From assembly GCA_017619835.1 (NCBI GenBank), contig JAFZRN010000033.1, positions 1 to 64,000 on the forward strand: DNA of 64,000 nucleotides. The letters run 5' to 3'. Both the position numbers and the translations under genes were made by a program. Shown one piece after another: positions 1 to 8,072 of the stretch. Below the pieces are notes generated by a model. The model was not told where the DNA came from and made no database searches. It was given only the letters and a program-made list of their open reading frames with translations. Numbering within the stretch: the stretch's first letter is position 1; every line of letters starts with the position of its first letter. The stretch is from Eubacterium sp. (GTDB lineage Bacteria > Bacillota > Clostridia > Lachnospirales > Lachnospiraceae).

Positions 1-19
1 TTCAGACTGTAGACAAAGT
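1..19 (+). repeat. IS left terminal inverted repeat
   Basis: Nineteen bases beginning TTCAGACTG that are the exact reverse complement of 1601-1619. Identity stops sharply after the 19th base. Confidence 0.93.
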
Positions 20-50
20 GGGTATGGAACGCGTGTTCCATACCCATTTT
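20..50 (+). terminator. Hairpin inside IS left end, probable insulator
   Basis: Eleven-base perfect stem (20-30 with 35-45), loop GCGT, followed on the plus strand by ATTTTT. It lies just beyond the transposase stop at 65. The U-run side suggests it blocks plus-strand transcription entering the element from outside. Such end hairpins also limit translation of transposase from read-through RNA in several IS families; that role is inferred here. Confidence 0.6.
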
Positions 51-64
51 TCTTCTGATTTAAG

Positions 65-1483
65 TTATGCTGCCACAGATGGATATAAAAAAGGAGTATT
101 AGGTCCCCCTATTATCCCTATTCTTTGTAACATTTTTGCAAGTTTCTTTAGATTAAGACATGCATAAGTAAGCCCGACCTTCATTTCCATTCGAGCTTTA
201 CCATACATTTGTGTATATCTAAAACCATGATGTTCCTTAGCTGTTCCGAAAAGCCTTTCTATTGTTTCTTTTCGCTGTTTATATAATTCTTTCATTCCAA
301 GGGTGTGTCGTATATCCTCACATTCTTCCATGTATTCTTCCCAGATATGTCTTGTCACCACCTTGATATGTTCTTTACTTTCGGTACATTGATTAAGATA
401 AGGGCATCCTTCACAGATATGCTTGCAGCTTTTGTATTCTTTATAACCATCTCTATTTGTTGTGCTATATCTTAGAATCTGGTTATTGGGACATATATAA
501 CAGTCATAATACTCATCATATATGTACTCATATTTTTTAAAGAAGCCCTCTTTTGTCATCGGCCTTTTATAAGGGAACAGCGGTTTTATTCCTTTATCTA
601 TTAAAAGTTTTGCTATAGCTGGTGTTTTATATCCAGCATCTGCTATTACTGTTTCCGTTCCAATATCTTCGATTTTATCAAATAGCCCTTTGAATGTTCT
701 ACTGTCATGCTCGTTTCCCGGACTAACTGTATAAGCTACAACCCACCCGTTTTTATCACATGCTGTTTCAACAGAATAGGCAAATACCTGTTTATGTTCT
801 CCTTTATGAAACCATCCACTATCTGGATCAGTAGTACTTGTTTTTATCTCTTTAGTTCCTGATCCTCCTCCGGTATTAGAATCGTCGTCATCTGAATCTT
901 TCTCTTTTAAAGCTTTCTTTCCATGTGCGTTTCGATCATCATTTATTTCCTTCTTCAATAATTCCTCATAGAAAAGAGCTTCCTCCTGAGCTATACGTTT
1001 TCTCATCTTCTTGTTATTAGCTCTTGCCTTCACATGAGTGGCATCTACAAATATCTCTGTTGGATCTACAAATTTCCATTTATAGCAATCCTCAAGTATC
1101 TTTGAAAATATCTGTTCAAACAAATCTGTATCCTTGAATCGCCTGGTATAATTCTTACCAAATGTAGAAAAATGTGGAACCGGATCATTCATTTCCAATC
1201 CAAGAAACCATCTATACGCTACATTTACTTCTATATCTTTGATTGTTTGGCGCATACTTTTAATTCCGTATAGATACTGAATAAAAGGAATCTTAATAAG
1301 AACAACCGGATCTATACTGGGGCGACCATTATCAGAGCAATACTTTTCTTCGACTAAGTCATAAATAAAAGACCAATCTATCGCCTTATCAATAAGTCGT
1401 AAAAGATGGTCTTGTGGAACGAGGTCATCCATACAAAACAGCTGGATTTGTTCTCTTTTCTTATCAGTGTTCTGGGTCATCAT
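65..1483 (-). CDS. IS1182-family transposase
   Basis: DDE transposase of about 472 residues that would cut and join the element's ends. The N-terminal part (MTQNTDKK..., then a DxHLLRLID region) is typical of IS1182/IS5-like enzymes. Candidate catalytic acids are in FVDATHVKARANNKK, in TVIADAGYKTPA and in the C-terminal KETIERLFGTAKEHHGFRYT signature. A cluster of cysteines (CYICPNN ... CKHICEGCPYLNQC) precedes the last acid, as in this family. The start at 1483 is chosen because AAGGAGG lies ten bases upstream; an open frame extends to 1564 but lacks a ribosome site. No stops or frameshifts, so the copy looks active. Confidence 0.95.
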   Translation of the reverse strand: MMTQNTDKKREQIQLFCMDDLVPQDHLLRLIDKAIDWSFIYDLVEEKYCSDNGRPSIDPVVLIKIPFIQYLYGIKSMRQTIKDIEVNVAYRWFLGLEMNDPVPHFSTFGKNYTRRFKDTDLFEQIFSKILEDCYKWKFVDPTEIFVDATHVKARANNKKMRKRIAQEEALFYEELLKKEINDDRNAHGKKALKEKDSDDDDSNTGGGSGTKEIKTSTTDPDSGWFHKGEHKQVFAYSVETACDKNGWVVAYTVSPGNEHDSRTFKGLFDKIEDIGTETVIADAGYKTPAIAKLLIDKGIKPLFPYKRPMTKEGFFKKYEYIYDEYYDCYICPNNQILRYSTTNRDGYKEYKSCKHICEGCPYLNQCTESKEHIKVVTRHIWEEYMEECEDIRHTLGMKELYKQRKETIERLFGTAKEHHGFRYTQMYGKARMEMKVGLTYACLNLKKLAKMLQRIGIIGGPNTPFLYPSVAA

Positions 1484-1514
1484 AAGCGGAAAACCTCCTT
1501 GAAATGATACAATA

Positions 1515-1520
1515 ATTATA
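1515..1520 (-). promoter_or_regulatory. Extended -10 for the transposase gene
   Basis: On the minus strand TGG precedes a perfect TATAAT, i.e. an extended -10 box, about 30 bases upstream of the ATG. No good -35 is visible. Confidence 0.5.
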
Positions 1521-1600
1521 CCAAAAAAGAGGTAATAAAGCCAGTAAATACAAGGATTTGACATGACTTTGACAAAGAAAAATCAGGGGTAGAACCCCTG

Positions 1601-1619
1601 ACTTTGTCTACAGTCTGAA
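1601..1619 (+). repeat. IS right terminal inverted repeat
   Basis: Exact inverted copy of bases 1-19, ending CAGTCTGAA. Confidence 0.93.
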
Positions 1620-1650
1620 CTCCTCCCTCGCGGGAGGAGTTCTTTTTATT
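1617..1650. terminator. Terminator hairpin abutting the IS
   Basis: Perfect 11-base stem (1617-1627 with 1632-1642), loop TCGC, followed on the plus strand by CTTTTTATTT. It sits just past the stop of the YjgR-type gene (1666). For that minus-strand gene the bases that should supply a U-run after the stem are replaced by the IS end. It was therefore probably the gene's bidirectional terminator, cut by the insertion between stem and tract (inference). Confidence 0.7.
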
Positions 1651-1665
1651 TACTTAATGTGTTAC

Positions 1666-3402
1666 TTATTTCTTTGCACTGAAAAGTGTGGAGAAGAGAC
1701 CTCTTCCAAGACTTGCGCCCACATTTCCGCCTAAAGTCTGTCCGAACTTACCGAACTTCTTACCCATGGTCTTTCCGACCTCACGTCCTACTGTACCGGT
1801 AATGGTATTTCCGACAGCCTTGGCTGCACGCTTCTTCTCAGCATCAGCCCTGTCTTTTTCTCTCTGCTTAGCCTTCTCTTCTGCCTCTGCCTTCTTCTGA
1901 GCTTCTCTTTCGGCTTTTTCTTCAGCAGCCTTCTCAGCCTTCTCAGCCCTTTCTTTTTCTCTCTGGGCTTCTCTTTCTTCTCTTTCTTTTCTTCTTTCTT
2001 CTTCCTTCTCTTCCTTGATCCTCTGCTTTTCAGCTTCAGCCTCTTCCTTAAGTCTCTGCTTCTCAGCCTCAGCCTCTGCAGCTGCAGCTGCGGCAGCCTC
2101 TGCCTCTTCTATTCCTCTTCTTTCAAGGAACTCATAAGCAGAGAAGTTATCTACCGGCTGGAAATACTTGCTGTAGCAGATATTACCCTTTATGATACTG
2201 TCTCTCTTTGCATCATCGATTGAACCGAAGCTTGACTGAGGAGGAAGGATATAAGCCTTCTCTGCCATACATGGGATACCGTCCTCTCCAAGGAAGGAAA
2301 CAACAGCTTCACCGGTTCCGAGAGCAAGGATCGTCTCATAGGTATTGAAAGCAGGATTCTCTCTGAAGGAATCCGCAGCAGCCTTAACTGCCTTCTGATC
2401 TGCAGGTGTATATGCATGGAGCGCATGCTCAACCTTGTTACCAAGCTGTGCGAGAACTCCGTCCGGAATATCTCTCGGATTCTGAGTACAGAAGTAAACT
2501 CCCACACCCTTTGAACGGATAAGCTTAACTACCTGCTCGATCTTGTCCAGGAGAGCCTTAGGTGCGTCGTTAAACAGAAGATGTGCTTCATCAAAGAAGA
2601 ATACCATCTTAGGCTTATCCATATCTCCAACCTCCGGAAGTCTCTCAAAGAGCTCGGACAGGAGGTAAAGTAAAAATGTCGAGTAAAGCTTTGAGTTATT
2701 GATAAGGCTTGAGCTGTCAAGGATATTGATCATTCCCTTGCCCATCTCGCCAAAGCTGAAGAAATCCATAATATTTATAGCAGGCTCGCCGAAGAATTGA
2801 TCTCCGCCGGCAACCTCGAGGGATACAAGTGCTCTTATTATGGCTGCTATCGATGTCGGACTCATTTTACCGTACATGCCCTCAAACTCGCTGTTATGCT
2901 CTGATACATAGTTAAGCATGGACTTAAGGTCCTTTGTATCAATGAGGAGCAGGCTGTTGTCGTCCGCGATCTTAAATACTATCGAAAGGATGTCTGACTG
3001 AAGCTCATTTAAGTTCATGAGTCTTGCAAGAAGCAGCGGTCCCATCTCGGAAATGGTGGTTCTGAGGGTGATGCCCTTCTCACCATAGATGTCCCAGAGT
3101 GTTACGGGATATCCCTTGAATCCAAAATCCGTTCCGGCAAGTCCGAAGCGCTGGATCCTGCTCTGCATATCCTCGCTGTCTGCGCCGGGATTGGCAAGTC
3201 CTGCGATATCGCCCTTTACATCAGCCATGAATACGGGAACTCCCATATCCGAAAAACTTTCAGCCATAACCTTAAGTGTAACGGTCTTACCTGTACCGGT
3301 TGCACCTGCTACAAGACCATGTCTGTTAGCCATTTTCGGAAGAAGCTCAATCTTCTTACCTTCGTCATTGATTCCCATCCAAATCTTGTTTTCGTAATAC
3401 AC
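1666..3402 (-). CDS. HerA/YjgR-type ATPase (DUF853)
   Basis: P-loop ATPase of the HerA/FtsK-like DUF853 family (E. coli YjgR relatives), about 578 residues. The Walker A GATGTGKT is near residues 33-40 and Walker B-like KMVFFFDEAHLLF in the middle; STQNPRDIP-like CTQNPRDIPDGVLAQLGNKV is the family's sensor region. The C-terminal ~130 residues are an Ala/Glu/Lys/Arg coiled coil ending in a Gly-rich tail (GRGLFSTLF). Cellular role is not established. The start is a GTG at 3402 because AAGGAGG lies eight bases upstream; an ATG at 3429 in the same frame would overlap the preceding stop codon but has no clear ribosome site. Probably cotranscribed with the HAD gene upstream. Confidence 0.92.
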   Translation of the reverse strand: MYYENKIWMGINDEGKKIELLPKMANRHGLVAGATGTGKTVTLKVMAESFSDMGVPVFMADVKGDIAGLANPGADSEDMQSRIQRFGLAGTDFGFKGYPVTLWDIYGEKGITLRTTISEMGPLLLARLMNLNELQSDILSIVFKIADDNSLLLIDTKDLKSMLNYVSEHNSEFEGMYGKMSPTSIAAIIRALVSLEVAGGDQFFGEPAINIMDFFSFGEMGKGMINILDSSSLINNSKLYSTFLLYLLSELFERLPEVGDMDKPKMVFFFDEAHLLFNDAPKALLDKIEQVVKLIRSKGVGVYFCTQNPRDIPDGVLAQLGNKVEHALHAYTPADQKAVKAAADSFRENPAFNTYETILALGTGEAVVSFLGEDGIPCMAEKAYILPPQSSFGSIDDAKRDSIIKGNICYSKYFQPVDNFSAYEFLERRGIEEAEAAAAAAAEAEAEKQRLKEEAEAEKQRIKEEKEEERRKEREEREAQREKERAEKAEKAAEEKAEREAQKKAEAEEKAKQREKDRADAEKKRAAKAVGNTITGTVGREVGKTMGKKFGKFGQTLGGNVGASLGRGLFSTLFSAKK

Positions 3403-3410
3403 CTCATTTA

Positions 3411-3417
3411 CCTCCTT
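3411..3417 (-). promoter_or_regulatory. Ribosome site deciding a GTG start
   Basis: AAGGAGG on the minus strand, eight bases before GTG (3402). It lies inside the alternative longer reading from 3429, arguing for initiation at the GTG. Confidence 0.7.
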
Positions 3418-3428
3418 TAAGTAATACA

Positions 3429-4043
3429 TTAAATGTTGATACCATAGTCTTTCAGAGCCGTGATAAGCTCTTCGTAACCCTTAAACAGTATGGCCTTCAT
3501 ACCATACCTCTTTGCTGCCTCGACATTTACCAATCTGTCATCAACGAAGAGGCAGTCAGTAAGCTTTATACCGAAGCGCGATTCCAGAAGCCTGTAGATT
3601 CCTTCATCCGGCTTGGTTATCTTTTCATATCCGGAAATGATATGGCCATCGGTCAGTGGCAGAAACTTGAATTTCGGCCAGTGAAGCTCGGCAGTCTCGA
3701 TCGGATAGTTGGAAAGGATGTAAACCCCGTAACCCTTGTCCTTAATAGCCTTTACAAGAGGCTCAGAATAATCATATTCCTCTACTATCCTGTCGATCTT
3801 TTCCCAGAAAAGAAGAATCTCATCCTTATACTGGGGATATTTCTCCGTAAATATCCTGATCCCGTCAGCCTGAGTCTTCGTTCCGAGATCAAGCTCGTGC
3901 CAGAATTCGGTAAAGACCATCCCATTTGCAAGAAGCTCGACCAGATCTTCATCAAATCCAAGCTCTCTCAGATAATCCTTAACACGAAACGAGGCAAGGA
4001 CATCTCCTACGTCAAAGACGACATTTTTAATACTGCTATCCAT
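3429..4043 (-). CDS. HAD-superfamily phosphatase, YihX-like
   Basis: Haloacid dehalogenase-type hydrolase of about 204 residues, predicted to dephosphorylate a small sugar phosphate or similar metabolite in the cytoplasm. Motif I reads FDVGDV: the nucleophile Asp11 is present but the usual second Asp is Gly, as in YihX-like members of subfamily IA. Motif II is YILSNYP, motif III includes KPDEGIY, and motif IV is FVDDRLVNVEAA. The ATG at 4043 follows GGGAG by eleven bases; an in-frame ATG at 4085 has no ribosome site and would lie inside the terminator hairpin. Its stop overlaps the alternative start of the DUF853 gene. Substrate unknown. Confidence 0.9.
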   Translation of the reverse strand: MDSSIKNVVFDVGDVLASFRVKDYLRELGFDEDLVELLANGMVFTEFWHELDLGTKTQADGIRIFTEKYPQYKDEILLFWEKIDRIVEEYDYSEPLVKAIKDKGYGVYILSNYPIETAELHWPKFKFLPLTDGHIISGYEKITKPDEGIYRLLESRFGIKLTDCLFVDDRLVNVEAAKRYGMKAILFKGYEELITALKDYGINI

Positions 4044-4060
4044 TGGTCTATATATCTCCC

Positions 4061-4105
4061 GGTAAAAAATAAAAGCTATCTTCATCAGCGTCTGATAAAG
4101 ATAGC
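4061..4105 (-). terminator. Strong intrinsic terminator after the MltG-like gene
   Basis: On the minus strand a 14-position stem with one mismatch (4098-4105 and 4092-4096 pairing with 4084-4088 and 4075-4082), loop of three, then TTTTATTTTTT. It ends transcription from the gene stopping at 4150. An extended -10 (TGATATAAT, 4109-4114) overlaps it, so a HAD transcript would begin inside the first arm and escape termination (inference). Confidence 0.75.
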
Positions 4106-4108
4106 CTT

Positions 4109-4114
4109 ATTATA
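4109..4114 (-). promoter_or_regulatory. Extended -10 for the HAD-DUF853 pair
   Basis: Minus strand TGA followed by perfect TATAAT, 65 bases before the HAD ATG. The expected start point falls within the terminator hairpin. Confidence 0.45.
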
Positions 4115-4149
4115 TCAATTTTTTTTAAGTTTGTAACCACTTAATTGAA

Positions 4150-4776
4150 TCATTCTCCCTGAGTTGTGAGAATCTTTACGATATCCTCATAGCTGCTACC
4201 TTCCTTGATCTTGAAGGTGCCTGTATGAAGCTTTGAATCGTATTTATTCTCGATGAGCCAGGTATTGAACTTAGTGGCTGAATCCACAAGGCCTGCCTTC
4301 TCAAGAAGAGATGAGATAGTCTCGGAACCCATGCCCGAAGTAACTGTGATCTCCTTCTCGCCCTCAGCTGCCGGCTCTGCGGCTTCCTCTGTAGCGGCTT
4401 CCGTTGTCTCTTCCTTAGCTTCCTCTGTCTTTTCTTCGGTTGCTTCGGTTGTAGCTTCAGTAGTAGCCTCGGTAGTAGCTTCCGTGGTTGCCTCGGTAGT
4501 AGCCTCGGTTTCCTTCTCCGTCTTCTCCTCGGTCTTAGCTTCGGTCTTCTTCTCAGTCTTCTTCTCGGTCTTCTTCTCCGTAGCCTTTTCCGTCTTCTTC
4601 TCTGTTGCCTTCTCGGTCTTCTTCTCTGTAGTATCCTCGGATACCGCAGCAGTCTTTGAACCGGTTTCAGCCTCGAATCTATCTCCGGACGCCCTATATG
4701 CCGCAAAGAATATAACGGTACTGATGATTATTCCGATACCGATACCTCTCAGTAGATATCTTGCATTCTTATTCAT
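4150..4776 (-). CDS. Membrane-anchored protein with TEK/TEAT repeats and MltG-like end
   Basis: About 208 residues. Short cytoplasmic start, one membrane helix (about residues 8-27), then roughly 80 residues of Thr/Glu/Lys and Thr/Glu/Ala four-residue repeats, and a folded C-terminus (about 140-208) with EITVTSGMGSETISSLLEKAG and LHTGTFKIKEGSSYEDIVKIL. This end resembles the LysM-like N-terminal part of YceG/MltG endolytic transglycosylases, but the catalytic domain is absent. The repeat probably spans cell wall like a spacer. Start at 4776 is preceded by GGGAG at eight bases. Precise function unknown; the MltG relation is from motif shape only. Confidence 0.82.
   Translation of the reverse strand: MNKNARYLLRGIGIGIIISTVIFFAAYRASGDRFEAETGSKTAAVSEDTTEKKTEKATEKKTEKATEKKTEKKTEKKTEAKTEEKTEKETEATTEATTEATTEATTEATTEATEEKTEEAKEETTEAATEEAAEPAAEGEKEITVTSGMGSETISSLLEKAGLVDSATKFNTWLIENKYDSKLHTGTFKIKEGSSYEDIVKILTTQGE
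4390..4640. repeat. In-gene 12-base tandem repeat coding TEKK/TEAT
   Basis: Degenerate tandem 12-base units (plus strand like TTCGGTAGTAGC and TTCTCTGTCTTC) encoding four-residue repeats. Units form two blocks, TEKK/TEKA at the N-side and TEAT at the C-side, consistent with separate expansions. Confidence 0.8.
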
Positions 4777-4796
4777 ATCATTATCTCCCGAATAAT

Positions 4797-4834
4797 TGTG
4801 AACTTTTTGTGTCCGGGGTCTGACCCCGTTCACA
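4797..4834. repeat. Palindromic element A (GGGGTC core)
   Basis: Outer arm TGTGAAC (4797-4803) pairs with GTTCACA (4828-4834). Between them is a second imperfect copy of the arm (4808-4814) and the core GGGGTCTGACCCC (4815-4827). Similar layout to elements at 18543, 22690 and 27335. It lies between two minus-strand genes and carries no U-run in their direction. Confidence 0.75.
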
Positions 4835-4835
4835 T

Positions 4836-5813
4836 TTATTTCTTACTGTCGATGATGGTCTTGATGTCTTCGACGCCGAGGCCGAGCACCTTGGATATCT
4901 CGATGATGCTGAAACCTGCGTTGTACATTTCCATGATGTTGCCTTCATTGTCACCATCTGTTATATCGATACCTTCTTTATCAAGCATTTCCTGAAGACT
5001 TGGACCTTCTTCATCCTCTTCCTCATCGGATTCTTCGGACTCATCGTCGTCTTCCTCGTCATCAGCATCTTCTGCTTCTTCTTCAGTTTCCTCGTCAGCT
5101 TCTTCAGCTTCCTCTACAGCTTCTTCAGTCTCTTCGGCTGCTTCTTCAACTGCCTCTTCTGCTGCTTCTGCAGCTTCCTCAGCTGCCTCGGCAGCTTCTT
5201 CCTTTACCTCTTCAGCAGCTTCCTCAGCTTCTTCCTCTTCGGCCGCCTCAGGCATGCTTCTGGTCACAACGGGAACATCTGCTAAAGCTGCCTTTTTTTC
5301 GTCCAGCTCCTTTGAAAGCTCTTCGATCTCGGCCTTCATCTTCTTGAGACCGTCCTTAGCTTCGTCAATGATGCTGAGAGAAGTCTTGATATCCTTCTCC
5401 TTATCGGCAACCTTATTATATATCTCTTCTATCTCATTTCTGTTTTTCTCGACATCAGAAGAAACTTCATTATAATACTCTTCCATCTTCTTGGAATTCT
5501 CGGTAGCCTTATCATCAATCTTGTTGATGTTATCCTCGAGCTTCTTTGAGATGGTCTTTTCGCTCTTCTTTAATTCTTCTTCGATCGCATTATTGATATT
5601 CTTGCTGACTGTCTCCTTGATCTTCTTCTTGCTGTACTCGTTCATGTAGTTATCAGTAAGCTTTCTGATCTTCTTCTTGTCAGCTTCAGGCAGGTCGTTA
5701 CCTACAAATACGGCCTTCTCTTCCTTTTCATCTTCGTCATCCTTAGTCAAAACAACACTTACGATGATCGCGAGAATACCGATAATGAGTAAAATGATAA
5801 CAATAGTATTCAT
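4836..5813 (-). CDS. Membrane-anchored coiled-coil acidic protein
   Basis: 325 residues, no recognised enzyme domain. An N-terminal membrane helix (NTIVIILLIIGILAIIVSVVL) is followed by a Lys/Glu-rich coiled coil (about 55-190), a long Glu/Ala/Asp tract (about 195-275) and a short C-terminal helical unit (MYNAGFSIIEISKVLGLGVEDIKTII) that looks like a helix-turn-helix of the DUF6115 type found in clostridial membrane proteins. The acidic tract may be a flexible spacer on the cytoplasmic side. Start ATG at 5813 has GGGGAAAG upstream. Probably cotranscribed with the following MltG-like gene. Function unknown. Confidence 0.82.
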   Translation of the reverse strand: MNTIVIILLIIGILAIIVSVVLTKDDEDEKEEKAVFVGNDLPEADKKKIRKLTDNYMNEYSKKKIKETVSKNINNAIEEELKKSEKTISKKLEDNINKIDDKATENSKKMEEYYNEVSSDVEKNRNEIEEIYNKVADKEKDIKTSLSIIDEAKDGLKKMKAEIEELSKELDEKKAALADVPVVTRSMPEAAEEEEAEEAAEEVKEEAAEAAEEAAEAAEEAVEEAAEETEEAVEEAEEADEETEEEAEDADDEEDDDESEESDEEEDEEGPSLQEMLDKEGIDITDGDNEGNIMEMYNAGFSIIEISKVLGLGVEDIKTIIDSKK

Positions 5814-5833
5814 ACTACTTTCCCCTTTTATAC

Positions 5834-5880
5834 TATAAAATGAAAATGTGCCGGCAGGCTAAATTAACCCACCAGCACAT
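5834..5880 (-). terminator. topA terminator
   Basis: Minus-strand stem of about 14 pairs including wobbles (5867-5880 with 5846-5859), then TTTTCATTTTAT, beginning 23 bases after the topA stop. A TATAGT further along the same strand (about 5831-5836) may be the -10 of the coiled-coil gene. Confidence 0.7.
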
Positions 5881-5902
5881 AGTATATCACGTTTACATAA
5901 CA

Positions 5903-7954
5903 CTAATCAAGCTTTTCTGTATATCCGCATGCAGCGTCTGCACAAACAGCTTTTTTACCCTTCACAACCATGAGTCCCTTACATACCGGACACACCTTTG
6001 CGATAGGCTTATTCCATGACATGAAGTCACAGTCGGGATAATCGATACAGCCGTAGAAAGGACGTCCCTTCTTGGTATTTCTCTTAACTATATCGGATCC
6101 GCACTTAGGACATTTTACGCCAATTTTCTCAAAGTAAGGCTTTGTAAAATGGCACTTAGGGAAGTTCGGGCAGGCAAGGAACTTGCCGTATGCGCCGTAC
6201 TTGATCACCATGTTGGCACCGCATTCGTCACAGACTTCATCAGTTGCCTCGTCTGCAATCTTGATCTTCTCAAGATTCTTGCTTGCGTCCTTGATCTCAT
6301 TTTCAAGATCGGGATAGAAGTTTCTCACAACTACCTTCCAGTCGATAGCACCGTCTCCGATGCTGTCAAGGAGAGACTCCATATTTGCGGTAAAATCTAT
6401 ATCTACTATCTCCGGAAATGCCGTCTCCATGATACCGTTTACGGCCTCACCCAGCTCCGTGATATAGAGATTCTTCTGTTCTTTTGTAATATATCTTCTG
6501 TTAAGAAGTGTTGAGATCGTAGGAGCATAGGTTGAAGGACGTCCGATACCGTTATCCTCCATGGTCTTTACGAGGAGCGACTCTGTATAATGTGCGGGTG
6601 GCTCCGTGAAATGCTGCTTTGATTCAACCTTATCTAGTTTTAATGTATCGCCTTCGTTGATTCCGCTGAGGTTGGCGGTCTTAGTCTTCTCTTCTTCCAC
6701 GCTGTAGACATTCAGATATCCCGCAAAGTTCAGAGTGCTCTCGGAACATTTGAGAGTCTCGCCTGCTGCTTCCACAGTTACAGTGAAGATATCATAGACT
6801 GCTGCCTTCATTCTGCTTGCAACGAATCTTTCATATATAAGCTTATAGAGCTTGTACTGATCTGATGATACAAATGGCTTGATAGACGCAGGTGTTCTCA
6901 TGACATCTGTGGGTCTTATAGCCTCATGTGCATCCTGGATCTTCTTAGCGGTCTGCTGTTTAGCTTCCTGCTCTTCCTCGGCTATATAATCCTCACCGAA
7001 GGTCTTTCTGATATATTCTCTTGCACTTCTGTCCGCCTCATCAGAAACTCTTATTGAGTCTGTTCTGAGGTAAGTGATGAGACCTACCGTACCCTGACCT
7101 TTAATCTCAACACCTTCGTAGAGCTGCTGGGCAACTCTCATGGTCTTGGATGTAGCAAAGTTTATACGGCTTGCAGCGGTCTGCTGAAGTGTACTTGTGG
7201 TAAACGGAACAGGAGCTTTCTTGCATCTGGCCGTCTGTTTTATGTCAACCACTTTGAAATCTGCTTTTGAAAGTTTTTCTCTTAATGCGTCTGCAGTTTT
7301 TCCGTCCTTAATGTCTTTCTTAAGACTGAAAAGTGCTGCAGCCTTCTGGCCGGGAACATGAAGATAAGTATCTATTGTCCAGAACTCTTCCGGAATGAAA
7401 TCACTTATCTCTTTTTCTCTGTCGGAAATCATCTTAAGAGCAACCGACTGCACACGTCCTGCTGAAAGACTTCTCTTTCCGAGCTTCTCCCAGAGAAGAG
7501 GGCTTATCTCATAGCCCACAAGTCTGTCTACTACTCTTCTTGCCTGCTGTGCATCCACGAGATCCATATCGATGGCACGTGCATTCTTAATGGAATCCTT
7601 AACGGCATTCTTCGTGATCTCGTTGAAGGTTATCCTCTTATATGTCTTCGCATCCAGCTTTAATGCCACGGAAAGATGGTAGCTTATAGCTTCTCCTTCG
7701 CGGTCCGGGTCGGTTGCGAGATATACAAAATCCGACTTCTTTGCAGCCTTCTTGAGGTTTGAAACAAGGTCGCCCTTGCCTCTTATAGTGATGTAATGGG
7801 GCTCGAAATCATTTTCCTTATCAATGCCCATGCTGCTTCTCGGAAGGTCCCTGACGTGTCCCTCCGAAGCTATAACTTCGAAGTTCTTGCCAAGAAACTT
7901 CTTTATTGTCTTTGCCTTTGTAGGCGACTCTACAATTACTAAATTCTTTGCCAT
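5903..7954 (-). CDS. topA: DNA topoisomerase I
   Basis: Type IA topoisomerase, about 683 residues, which relaxes negative supercoils behind RNA polymerase. The N-terminal Toprim domain shows VIVESPTKAKTI and DPDREGEAI; the active-site tyrosine lies in TYLRTDS. Three C-terminal zinc ribbons are present (CDECG...CPNFPKC, CPKCG...CIDYPDC, CPVCK...CADAACGY). The ATG at 7954 follows GGAGG by four bases; an open frame extends to 8020 but covers the promoter. Gene order comM-dprA-topA is common in Clostridia. Full length, no oddities. Confidence 0.98.
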   Translation of the reverse strand: MAKNLVIVESPTKAKTIKKFLGKNFEVIASEGHVRDLPRSSMGIDKENDFEPHYITIRGKGDLVSNLKKAAKKSDFVYLATDPDREGEAISYHLSVALKLDAKTYKRITFNEITKNAVKDSIKNARAIDMDLVDAQQARRVVDRLVGYEISPLLWEKLGKRSLSAGRVQSVALKMISDREKEISDFIPEEFWTIDTYLHVPGQKAAALFSLKKDIKDGKTADALREKLSKADFKVVDIKQTARCKKAPVPFTTSTLQQTAASRINFATSKTMRVAQQLYEGVEIKGQGTVGLITYLRTDSIRVSDEADRSAREYIRKTFGEDYIAEEEQEAKQQTAKKIQDAHEAIRPTDVMRTPASIKPFVSSDQYKLYKLIYERFVASRMKAAVYDIFTVTVEAAGETLKCSESTLNFAGYLNVYSVEEEKTKTANLSGINEGDTLKLDKVESKQHFTEPPAHYTESLLVKTMEDNGIGRPSTYAPTISTLLNRRYITKEQKNLYITELGEAVNGIMETAFPEIVDIDFTANMESLLDSIGDGAIDWKVVVRNFYPDLENEIKDASKNLEKIKIADEATDEVCDECGANMVIKYGAYGKFLACPNFPKCHFTKPYFEKIGVKCPKCGSDIVKRNTKKGRPFYGCIDYPDCDFMSWNKPIAKVCPVCKGLMVVKGKKAVCADAACGYTEKLD

Positions 7955-7991
7955 ACTTCCTCCGAGTGTGCTTTTTCCCTCACGTCTCGGT

Positions 7992-8020
7992 ACTATACAA
8001 CAAAATTTTTTTAATTGCAA
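7992..8020 (-). promoter_or_regulatory. topA promoter
   Basis: Minus strand TTGCAA (8015-8020), 17-base spacer, TATAGT (7992-7997), 38 bases upstream of the ATG. topA therefore has its own promoter downstream of the small RNA terminator. Confidence 0.7.
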
Positions 8021-8032
8021 GCAAATGATTTT

Positions 8033-8072
8033 TATAAAATAAAATAATCCTCGCCGATAAGGGCGAGGATTA
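8033..8072 (-). terminator. Terminator of the dprA-topA small RNA
   Basis: Perfect 11-base stem (8062-8072 with 8045-8055), six-base loop, then TTTTATTTTAT on the minus strand. Confidence 0.85.

Larger units (their letters stand above)
1..1619 (-). mobile_element. IS1182-like insertion sequence
   Basis: A complete insertion sequence with one transposase gene on the minus strand, bounded by perfect 19-base inverted repeats at 1-19 and 1601-1619. Just inside each end is a further hairpin: 20-30 with 35-45 on the left, and 1583-1589 with 1595-1601 on the right. The element starts exactly at base 1, so its left flank and any target duplication cannot be seen; the window edge may be a contig end at a repeated element. 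The right end directly abuts, and shares three bases with, a terminator hairpin at 1617-1642. Confidence 0.93.

Noticed and set aside
4176-4706. Arg/Pro-rich frame overlapping the TEKK/TEAT gene
   Set aside because: An out-of-frame reading of the 12-base repeat; no ribosome site.
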